From contig CALISR010000003.1 of assembly GCA_938041435.1 (NCBI GenBank), positions 22,133 through 86,132 of the forward strand: a stretch of DNA of 64,000 nt, written 5' to 3'. This DNA is from an uncultured Candidatus Saccharibacteria bacterium (lineage in GTDB: Bacteria > Patescibacteriota > Saccharimonadia > Saccharimonadales > Saccharimonadaceae). A program made the position numbers and the translations under genes. The notes beneath the pieces were generated by a model. That model was not told the origin of the DNA, made no database searches, and was given only the letters and a program-made list of their open reading frames with translations. This document shows, piece after piece, positions 52,851 to 59,896 of this stretch. Numbering within the stretch: the stretch's first letter is position 1; each line of letters begins with the position of its first letter.

Positions 52851-52971
52851 AGTCTTTGTTTTTGACTTGTTGCTGTATATGATCAGTCGTGTGAGTGGAG
52901 TAGCTTTCGGGGGAGGTAAGAATGATCAGATAGGCGATTGGTGCGGTTCGATTGGCTCATGCTCAATGCGG

Positions 52972-52977
52972 TATACT
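52972..52977 (+). promoter_or_regulatory. -10 of dnaG, leaderless spacing
   Basis: TATACT ending 6 bases before the ATG at 52984. Confidence 0.78.
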
Positions 52978-52983
52978 ATACCT

Positions 52984-54732
52984 ATGGATGCCAAAGAAGA
53001 GGTGCGGGCACGCTTAAATATAGAGGATGTGGTGGGCGAGTATGTGCAGCTTAAGCGGGCGGGACGGAGTTACAAAGGCTTGAGCCCCTTTACCAGTGAG
53101 CGGACGCCGAGCTTTTTTGTGAGCCCGGAGAAGAATATTTGGCATGATTTTAGTAGCGGGCGGGGTGGCGATGTCTTTAGCTTTATTATGGAAGTAGAGG
53201 GGCTAGACTTTCGCCAGGCGCTGGAACTACTCGCGCGCAAGGCGGGGGTAGATCTCTCGCTGTATGAGCAGAAGGGTAACCGCGACCTGGCGCGGCGCAA
53301 GCAGCGGCTCCTTGAGGCACATCGACTAGCGGCGAATTTTTATCAGCATTGTTTGGTGCGGAGCCAGGATGCACTAGTCTATGTGTTTCGGACGCGGCGG
53401 CTGAGCAAGGCGATTGTCCAGCAGTTTCAGATTGGCTATGCGCCGCGCGATGGTCATGCTCTGGTAACGTATCTTAAGAAAAAAGGCTTTTCGCTGGCGG
53501 AGCTGCGTGAGGCGGGTCTGGTGAACCGCTACGATAGTGACCTCTTTCGCGGGCGAATGATGGTGCCGTTGATGGATGCGAGCGGGCAGGTGATTGGTTT
53601 TACGGCGCGCCTGATTGCTGATGTGCCCAATGCACCAAAGTACCTCAATACACCCCAGACACTGCTTTATGATAAAGGCCGGCATGTCTTTGGTTTAATG
53701 CAGGCCAAGCAGGCGATTCGGGCCCAGGGCTATGCGGTGATTGTCGAGGGCAATATGGATGTGATCAGCAGCCATCAGGCGGGCGAAGCAGCGGTGGTGG
53801 CAACGGCGGGCACTGCTATGACGGAGCAGCATATTCGGGCGCTCAAGCGGTTGGCGGGCGATATCCGGCTGAGTTTTGATGGTGATAACGCTGGGCGGGC
53901 CGCCACAGAGCGAGCGATTGGTCTGGCTGCCCAGGCGGGGGTGGAGCTAAAGGTGGTGTCGCTGCCGGCAGGGGTAAAAGACCCCGATGAACTTATCCAG
54001 CAGCAGGGGGTAGCGGCCTGGCAGCAGGCGATAGCGGCGGCTCAGCCAGCGGTGGATTGGCTCCTGGCGCAGTATCGGCAGCAGCTTGATCTTACCACAG
54101 CGGCGGGTAAGCGGCAGTTTACGACTGTTGGGCTGACGCTTGTTAATCGCTTGGGTGACCCGGTTGAGCGTGAGCACTACCAGCGGCAGATTGCTCAGGC
54201 AGTTGGTTCAAGTGTCCAGGCCGTTCAGACCAAGGCACAGCAAACGGCACCGGCTGCCCCCATCCGCAAGGCTGTCAAGGCGGCTGCGGCTGCACCACGC
54301 AATCGCTACCTCGTACAAGACGATGTGCTTGCACTGGCGATGCTCGATGGGCCGAGCCAGGAGTTGTTTGGGCGAATTGACCCGCAGCTCTTTGCGGGGG
54401 AGGCGCGCCAGGCTTTGGCTCAGTACTATGCGGCGCACCATGGGCAGCCTCTTACCACCACGCCGCCTCCATTGCAAAATTTTGACGAGTATATTACAAT
54501 GGTGCGGGTACGTGCCGACGCTCGGTATGGTGCGTGGAGCGAGACCGATCGCTACTACGAGACCGCCCGGCTTTTGCGGCAAATCGAAACCGAACACAAG
54601 CAGCAACACAAACAAGATCTCATCACCCACCTGCGCCAAGCAGAAGAGAGCGGCGATACGACTGCCGCCGCCGCTTTGCGCGAGCAACTGAACCAATTAA
54701 TCAAGGAGATAGCGCGTGGCAACCGACGATAA
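52984..54732 (+). CDS. dnaG: DNA primase with degenerate zinc finger
   Basis: 582 residues. It makes RNA primers for replication. The N-terminal CHC2-type zinc domain is present by sequence ([20 protein letters not shown], 32-51), but all four ligands are lost: Cys to Ser34, His to Thr37, Cys to Asp55 and Cys to Ser58. The TOPRIM core ([11 protein letters not shown] near 255 and [11 protein letters not shown] near 299) is intact. The C-terminal helicase-binding domain is divergent. The ATG at 52984 is preferred over upstream in-frame codons because the family N-terminus begins there and a -10 lies 6 bases before it. Confidence 0.93.
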   Translation: MDAKEEVRARLNIEDVVGEYVQLKRAGRSYKGLSPFTSERTPSFFVSPEKNIWHDFSSGRGGDVFSFIMEVEGLDFRQALELLARKAGVDLSLYEQKGNRDLARRKQRLLEAHRLAANFYQHCLVRSQDALVYVFRTRRLSKAIVQQFQIGYAPRDGHALVTYLKKKGFSLAELREAGLVNRYDSDLFRGRMMVPLMDASGQVIGFTARLIADVPNAPKYLNTPQTLLYDKGRHVFGLMQAKQAIRAQGYAVIVEGNMDVISSHQAGEAAVVATAGTAMTEQHIRALKRLAGDIRLSFDGDNAGRAATERAIGLAAQAGVELKVVSLPAGVKDPDELIQQQGVAAWQQAIAAAQPAVDWLLAQYRQQLDLTTAAGKRQFTTVGLTLVNRLGDPVEREHYQRQIAQAVGSSVQAVQTKAQQTAPAAPIRKAVKAAAAAPRNRYLVQDDVLALAMLDGPSQELFGRIDPQLFAGEARQALAQYYAAHHGQPLTTTPPPLQNFDEYITMVRVRADARYGAWSETDRYYETARLLRQIETEHKQQHKQDLITHLRQAEESGDTTAAAALREQLNQLIKEIARGNRR

Positions 54733-55741
54733 GGATACCAAGCAAAAAAAACCAGCAACCACAGCTCAGGCAGCGCCACCCGATGCCCAGCCACCGATGA
54801 TGGATCCAGCCGTCGACGATATGGAGCCCGACCTCGCGGCACTTGAGGAAGAAGATACGCCGGAGGAGATTCTCAACAGCAACCAATACTTCGATGATAT
54901 TAGCGACGACTCGGTCCGGCTGCACCTGCGTGAGATCGGCAAGATCCCGCTGCTTAGTGCCGATGAAGAGGTAGACCTAGCCTACCGGATTAAGCAGGGC
55001 GATAAGCGAGCGAAAGACAAAATGGCCGAGGCTAATATGCGCCTGGTGGTAAGCATTGCCAAGCGATATAGTGGTCGTGGCCTTGATTTTCTCGATCTTA
55101 TCCAAGAAGGGCACACCGGGTTATTGCGGGCGGTGGAGAAGTTTGACCCAGATAAGGGCTTTAAATTCAGCACCTATGCCACTTGGTGGATTCGCCAGGC
55201 GATTACCCGGGCGATTGCCGACCAAGCGCGCACTATTCGTATTCCTGTCCACATGGTGGAGACGATCAACAAGCTGTTGCGCACTCAGCGCCGCCTGACC
55301 CAGGACCTGAACCGCGAGCCAACCATTACCGAGCTTGCCAAAGAGCTTGATATGGAGCCGGATAAGGTCGAATATGTGATGAAGATCAAGCAAGACATTA
55401 GCAGCTTAGATGCTGGTGTGGGGCGCGATGGCGACGACTCGGAGGAGTCGGTGCTTGGGGACTTTATCGAGGACGAAGATACGGTCAGTCCTGAAGAGTC
55501 GGCCTCTAACCAGCTTCTCAAGGAGCAGGTGCAAGATATTCTCTCGACCTTGAGTGATCGGGAACAGAAGATTATCAAAATGCGCTTTGGTCTGGAGAAT
55601 GGCAAGAGCCATACGCTGGAGGAAGTTGGGCAGGAGTTTGCCGTGACGCGCGAGCGTATTCGTCAGATTGAGGCCAAGGCTCTGGCAAAGCTGCGCAAGC
55701 ACAAGGACGCCAAGAAGCTGTACGAGTATTTGCAGCAGTAG
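54716..55741 (+). CDS. rpoD: RNA polymerase primary sigma factor
   Basis: 341 residues from a GTG that overlaps the dnaG end by 17 bases, with AAGGAG 8 bases upstream inside dnaG. The DnaG-RpoD order is the classic macromolecular synthesis operon. Region 1.1 is missing or reduced to an acidic, Pro-rich start. Region 1.2, region 2 ([30 protein letters not shown]), region 3 and the region 4 helix-turn-helix ([14 protein letters not shown]) are intact. It should recognise the TATAAT/TATACT -10 boxes described here. Confidence 0.96.
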   Translation: MATDDKDTKQKKPATTAQAAPPDAQPPMMDPAVDDMEPDLAALEEEDTPEEILNSNQYFDDISDDSVRLHLREIGKIPLLSADEEVDLAYRIKQGDKRAKDKMAEANMRLVVSIAKRYSGRGLDFLDLIQEGHTGLLRAVEKFDPDKGFKFSTYATWWIRQAITRAIADQARTIRIPVHMVETINKLLRTQRRLTQDLNREPTITELAKELDMEPDKVEYVMKIKQDISSLDAGVGRDGDDSEESVLGDFIEDEDTVSPEESASNQLLKEQVQDILSTLSDREQKIIKMRFGLENGKSHTLEEVGQEFAVTRERIRQIEAKALAKLRKHKDAKKLYEYLQQ

Positions 55742-55768
55742 GGGATAAACACTACGATTGAGTTATGT

Positions 55769-55793
55769 AACCGGCCAGAGGTGGCCGGTTTTT
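55769..55793 (+). terminator. Rho-independent terminator
   Basis: A 9-bp stem (55769-55777 with 55782-55790) with a T run. It ends dnaG-rpoD. Confidence 0.9.
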
Positions 55794-55875
55794 ATGGAAA
55801 ATAGTGCCTCGTGCACGAATCGCGTATGCTTGCCTGGTGCATAAGAAAGTAAGAGTGTATTCGCATACACAAGCA

Positions 55876-55902
55876 AGATACCCAGCTGTATGCTGGGTAT
55901 CT
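55876..55902 (-). terminator. Terminator-like hairpin
   Basis: A perfect 11-bp stem with a 5-base loop (55876-55886 with 55892-55902), 25 bases after the stop of the minus-strand gene. The T-rich tail is weak. Confidence 0.6.
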
Positions 55903-55926
55903 GTCCGGTGGGTAGGTGCTCCAACC

Positions 55927-56367
55927 TTAATAGTACCGATAATAATCGAGGCCATGTGAGTTAGCCAGAATAATGATGAAGACAATGATGCTAATAAAGC
56001 CAAGAACTGTGCCAATAATACCCCACACGAGGCTGACAGTGCCCCAGGTGGTGGGCATACCAGCTTCCTTAGACTTATTGCGCGAGATAATGCCAAGGAT
56101 AATACCGCCAATGCAAATACCGAGGAGGTTGAGAATACAGCCGATTATACCCATCGTTTCACCTGGGTTTCCGTATTGTGGGTAAACACCTGGCTGTGGC
56201 GCACCATATGGCTGCGGTGCTGGAGCAGCTGGCTGTTGGTAGGGTTGTTGGTATTGGTATGTCTGCTGCGGCTGCGGTTGTGGTTGGGCTACCGGTTGTG
56301 GTTGCACGGCTGGCTGCGGCTGCGGCGCCGGTGTAGCAGGTTGCTGGGGTGTTGGCTGATTGTTCAT
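55927..56367 (-). CDS. Small membrane protein with Pro/Gln-rich N-terminus (DUF4190-like)
   Basis: 146 residues. The first 65 residues are Pro/Gln/Tyr-rich. Two hydrophobic segments follow (about 72-92 and 108-133), in an arrangement like the DUF4190 domain (GIIGCILNLLGICIGGIILG, WGTVSLVWGIIGTV). The ATG at 56367 follows GAGGA; the longer in-frame reading is not needed. Function is unknown. Similar Pro/Gln-rich N-termini occur in the 51546-52709 protein. Confidence 0.7.
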   Translation of the reverse strand: MNNQPTPQQPATPAPQPQPAVQPQPVAQPQPQPQQTYQYQQPYQQPAAPAPQPYGAPQPGVYPQYGNPGETMGIIGCILNLLGICIGGIILGIISRNKSKEAGMPTTWGTVSLVWGIIGTVLGFISIIVFIIILANSHGLDYYRYY

Positions 56368-56495
56368 ATATTCCTCGTATTGATTGTTATCGTATTGTGC
56401 ATATATGTAACGCACAAATAATCTGTGGGGGAATTATAGCAGGGGAAGGGCGATGTGTCAATTATCTGATGATTTACATACCCCACTGGGGTATT

Positions 56496-57071
56496 TTACA
56501 CCCAACCAATTTCGCGGCAGAGAGCGTCGACTTGCTGGTGGAGTTCGGTGAGGTCGTGACTGTTGGAGATGAAGTGGTCGGCAATGGCGATGGGGCCGCC
56601 CTTCTCAATATCTTCAATTTCTGACCAATCGCGGGCGATTGCTTCCTGCGCGGTAAAGGGCCGCTCGGGTCGCTGGGCGAGGCGGCGGTGACGGAGCTGC
56701 TTGGGCGCGACGATGGCCGCCACAACGAGCTCACCCGGGAAGTGGTGGGTGAGGTATTTGTACTCCGTCCAGGAGTAGAGGCCGTCGAAGAGGATGTGGC
56801 GCTGCCCGGCGGCGGCGAGGCGCTGCATTTGCTCGGCAGCGGTGCGAATGATGATGTCTTTGCCAGCCTCTTCGCGCCAGGCTTTGCGAAATTTGGCTTG
56901 TGATTGCGGGGTGATAGCGATGCCGCGGCGGCGCATTTCGTCGTAGAGGATGCCACCAGCGTAGACCTTGGGGATGCCAAGGCGTGCCACGTGGTTAACT
57001 GCCTCGCTCTTGCCTGCGCCTGAGAGGCCAACGAAGGCAAGGATTGTCGTCGGATGAGATGGATGATTCAT
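56496..57071 (-). CDS. P-loop nucleotide kinase-like protein (dephospho-CoA kinase/UPF0200-like)
   Basis: 191 residues. The P-loop GLSGAGKSE lies at 15-23, a region like the kinase lid is near 130-150 and ADHFISN follows near 167. The pattern resembles the archaeal UPF0200/adenylate-kinase-like proteins and dephospho-CoA kinase. The substrate is not assigned. The predicted mRNA is leaderless. It is divergent from the WhiB-like gene. Confidence 0.75.
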   Translation of the reverse strand: MNHPSHPTTILAFVGLSGAGKSEAVNHVARLGIPKVYAGGILYDEMRRRGIAITPQSQAKFRKAWREEAGKDIIIRTAAEQMQRLAAAGQRHILFDGLYSWTEYKYLTHHFPGELVVAAIVAPKQLRHRRLAQRPERPFTAQEAIARDWSEIEDIEKGGPIAIADHFISNSHDLTELHQQVDALCREIGWV

Positions 57072-57077
57072 ATCTCT

Positions 57078-57083
57078 AGTATA
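57078..57083 (-). promoter_or_regulatory. -10 of the kinase-like gene, leaderless spacing
   Basis: Minus-strand TGCTATACT; the hexamer ends 6 bases before the ATG at 57071. Confidence 0.8.
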
Positions 57084-57122
57084 GCAGATAATAACGCTTA
57101 TGGTTGGCAGCGAGGGGAATGG

Positions 57123-57128
57123 TACAAT
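57123..57128 (+). promoter_or_regulatory. -10 of the double WhiB-like gene
   Basis: TACAAT ending 9 bases before the ATG at 57138. No Shine-Dalgarno. Confidence 0.6.
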
Positions 57129-57137
57129 AAAGATAGT

Positions 57138-57857
57138 ATGGAAGAGCAGCCAGCTGCACAGCCATCACGACCAGAGCGACTCCCACGCTATGTGCCAAGC
57201 GATCCTGCATCGCGGTTGTTTTGGCTTGGTATATTGACGCGGCAACGGGGAGACGCACCACTGCCAAAGGACTGGATGCGCGATGCTGCCTGTAGCCCGG
57301 CCACGAGCGAAGAATATTTTAGCGGCAAACCAGAAGACACGGCACTGGCGTTGCGGCGCTGCATTGGTTGTGCGGTGATTGACGTCTGCGCGGCATATGC
57401 GGTGAGAGAAGGTGTGTCGGTTGGGATCTGTGCTGGCCTCACGGCGAAGCAGCGCGAGCAACTAACGGACGAGTCTGCACCGGCGGACCTTCCGAGCCAG
57501 TCCACCACGCTCACGAGCGCTATGCATCATACTGTTCATACTAATGATACGCCCGAGGCACGGATTGCCTGGGCGGAGCAGTGTATGGCCGAGCGGCGAC
57601 ATATTGGGCATATCCCTGCGCCGCAGGCTTTTGCTCGCTTGGCGCTGTGCATTGATGCCGAGACGAAGCAGCGGATAGAGCCCGAGCGGCGTGAGGACTG
57701 TGCTGAGTGCCCAGTAGCAGCCGAGTGCTTGTTCTTTGCGCTGCAGGGGTACCAACGTATTATCGCTGCTGGTGATGTCCGTGGTGGCACAACCCAAGCC
57801 GACCGCCGGCAGTGGGGTATGCCCAAACCCAAGCAGCGGCGGGCTCGGCGCCGCTAG
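57138..57857 (+). CDS. Protein with two tandem WhiB-like Fe-S domains
   Basis: 239 residues. The first domain has C52, C75, C78 and C84 (C-x22-C-x2-C-x5-C), WMRDAAC before the first Cys and a GICAGLT turn. The second has C171, C188, C191 and C197, with a DVRGGTT turn. WhiB proteins bind a 4Fe-4S cluster and act with the primary sigma factor as redox or NO-responsive regulators. They were long thought to be limited to Actinobacteria and their phages. The C-terminus is a run of basic residues (KPKQRRARRR) that could touch DNA. Two complete domains in one protein is unusual. Confidence 0.78.
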   Translation: MEEQPAAQPSRPERLPRYVPSDPASRLFWLGILTRQRGDAPLPKDWMRDAACSPATSEEYFSGKPEDTALALRRCIGCAVIDVCAAYAVREGVSVGICAGLTAKQREQLTDESAPADLPSQSTTLTSAMHHTVHTNDTPEARIAWAEQCMAERRHIGHIPAPQAFARLALCIDAETKQRIEPERREDCAECPVAAECLFFALQGYQRIIAAGDVRGGTTQADRRQWGMPKPKQRRARRR

Positions 57858-57972
57858 GTGATGCAGTGGTAGAGCGACAAGCGGCGGAACACACTGCTTA
57901 TGCTTGGCAAAATAACAGGTGTGTGGAATAATGCAGAAGCCAACGTTTTGTATAGCAAAAGAGAAAAAACTT

Positions 57973-58407
57973 ATGATGCGTGAACAACCAAGAAAGCCAA
58001 CCCCTGCCACACAGGCAATGCGAGAACGAATGAAGAGCGATGGTGTAAGTCCTGCGCGATATGTTGCAGAGCAGCTACTCCGGGGAGAGAAAGTACCAGA
58101 TATGTCGGAGTGGATTGCCTTGGCGGCGTGTGGCTCACAAGGTGCGTTCAATTTTGACCTCGATATCCCCAGCCCTGATGCAAACAAGCCAGAGTATTCT
58201 CGGAAGGTCGATATTGCTCGGAGGGTGCAGTTTGCAAAGCAGGTGTGTAGTATGTGCTCAGCGCAGTATGAGTGTTTAGCAAGTCAGTTAGGTCGCGGGC
58301 AGGATGATGATAGTTTGATTGTTGGTGGCACAACGAAGAGACAACGCGAAGCAGCGCGTCGGTGGGCGGGGCAAGTCAAAAAACCCAAAATCTCAGACAA
58401 TTTGTAA
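57973..58407 (+). CDS. WhiB-like protein
   Basis: 144 residues from the ATG at 57973; upstream in-frame ATGs at 57919 and 57931 are possible. A basic helical N-terminus (1-40) is followed by the four-Cys pattern C53, C92, C95 and C101, with EWIALAAC before the first Cys and IVGGTTKRQR after the last, which is the WhiB turn and basic tail. The spacing between the first two Cys (38) is longer than usual. It is 115 bases downstream of the double WhiB-like gene and probably co-regulated. Confidence 0.78.
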   Translation: MMREQPRKPTPATQAMRERMKSDGVSPARYVAEQLLRGEKVPDMSEWIALAACGSQGAFNFDLDIPSPDANKPEYSRKVDIARRVQFAKQVCSMCSAQYECLASQLGRGQDDDSLIVGGTTKRQREAARRWAGQVKKPKISDNL

Positions 58408-58584
58408 CGAAAACACCAACCGCCACACTCGCACAAATGACCAAAATAGCGCCTCCTCTTAGCTCGCAGCAAGGGGTGTTATTGAGTGGCTCATGCTATA
58501 GCAATTGAAAAATCCGACAGAACGTGTACACTTATACATAACGTATGAGTATATAAGCACACATGTGTGCAGGCTGAGGAGATA

Positions 58585-59823
58585 ATGGTGCAGCGACGAG
58601 GTGGGCTGATGTATGGAGTAGTGAGTGTCCTTGTTGCGGGTGCTGTGTCGGTGATCTTTGGTGGGGTTGCCCAGGCGCAGCAGTGGCAGATGGTGTATAA
58701 CGAGGAGTTTACGGCGCCACTGTCGAATTGGAAGGTTCTTCAGCAAAATAAAGATAATTATGGCAAGGAACATTTGGCATATAGCGCCAACAATGTTGCG
58801 GTGACTAACGGCGCTTTGCAGATTACGACCCGGCGTCACTGTGTGTCGAGCGTGGCTGAGCCACTGGGCGATAGCAACGCCAGCCAAGAGCCGTGCCCGT
58901 CTGGCAAGATGACACGCTACCAGAGTGGGCGAGTAGAGTCGGGTCGGGTGCTCGATGGGCATAAGCCATTCCGCGTGGAGGTACGGGCGAAGATTAATTG
59001 GAATGGCGAGAATGGGACACGCCCAGCTATTTGGCTGCGCAATAGTGTGACGCTTGCCAACTGTAGCAACAACAAGCAAGCGAATGACCCCTATGGTGAG
59101 CTCGACATGCTAGAGTGGTATTCATGGACACCGACCTACACATGGTCGACGACGCATATTCGCTGCTACCATAGCCCGTCATCACAGATATGGAAGACAA
59201 AGGGGCTAGGACATAGCCGAGAGAACCTCATACCGTCCCCAGTGACGTTGGCGAACAACTGGCATGTCTGGGCGACGGAATACGATGGTGAGATGGTCAA
59301 ATTCTTCGTTGATAACCAGCCGGTGCTGGTGTATAACTATCGAGCAGGCGATGAGAAGAGTCATCCAACCGCTCGGGTTCCAGCAGAAAAACCAGCAAAA
59401 ATGGGCATGGATGTGAATCAATTTAGGCAGGTCTTTGACGATACATGGTATGTTATCCTCAACGATTATGTGGAGTGGAAGAGTGAGGAGCACCCGCCCG
59501 ACTCATCGAAGAAGTTTGCTAACCAGACCTTCCTTATCGACTATGTCAAGATATACCAAAGCGGTACTCCAACCACTGGCGAAAAACCACCGGCTACCCC
59601 ACCAGAGAAAAAGGACGACAAGAAAGATAAAAAGCCGGGCACCAAACGGATGACGGTGAAGAAGAAAAAGGGTGCGTTTACTGCGCAGGGTCCGCTAGCT
59701 GAGCTGATGAGTAACTTTGTGCCGGCACTGCTGATTAGCCTGTGTTTGCTGCTTATCGCACTGGCTGGCTGGCTGGTGTGGTGGTGGCGACGGCGTCGAC
59801 ACCGCGCTCCGCCTACGCTGTAG
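58585..59823 (+). CDS. Secreted, membrane-anchored GH16-type glycosidase
   Basis: 412 residues. A signal peptide runs to about residue 30. A GH16 (beta-glucanase/laminarinase-like) domain covers about 35-325, with the catalytic motif ELDMLE (E-x-D-x-x-E) near 175 and a WHVWATEYDGEMVKFFVD strand typical of the clan. A Pro/Lys-rich linker follows, then a transmembrane helix near 382-402 and an Arg-rich cytoplasmic end. It would cut beta-glucans or related glycans at the cell surface. GAGGAGAT precedes the ATG at 58585 closely. Confidence 0.85.
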   Translation: MVQRRGGLMYGVVSVLVAGAVSVIFGGVAQAQQWQMVYNEEFTAPLSNWKVLQQNKDNYGKEHLAYSANNVAVTNGALQITTRRHCVSSVAEPLGDSNASQEPCPSGKMTRYQSGRVESGRVLDGHKPFRVEVRAKINWNGENGTRPAIWLRNSVTLANCSNNKQANDPYGELDMLEWYSWTPTYTWSTTHIRCYHSPSSQIWKTKGLGHSRENLIPSPVTLANNWHVWATEYDGEMVKFFVDNQPVLVYNYRAGDEKSHPTARVPAEKPAKMGMDVNQFRQVFDDTWYVILNDYVEWKSEEHPPDSSKKFANQTFLIDYVKIYQSGTPTTGEKPPATPPEKKDDKKDKKPGTKRMTVKKKKGAFTAQGPLAELMSNFVPALLISLCLLLIALAGWLVWWWRRRRHRAPPTL

Positions 59824-59884
59824 CTGGAGGGCAGGGAGCAGAGTAGAGGCGCTGCGCGAGGATGTTTCTGCACGGCACCAATGC

Positions 59885-59890
59885 TATACT
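59885..59890 (+). promoter_or_regulatory. -10 of polA, leaderless spacing
   Basis: TGCTATACT; the hexamer ends 6 bases before the ATG at 59897. Confidence 0.82.
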
Positions 59891-59896
59891 AGAACT

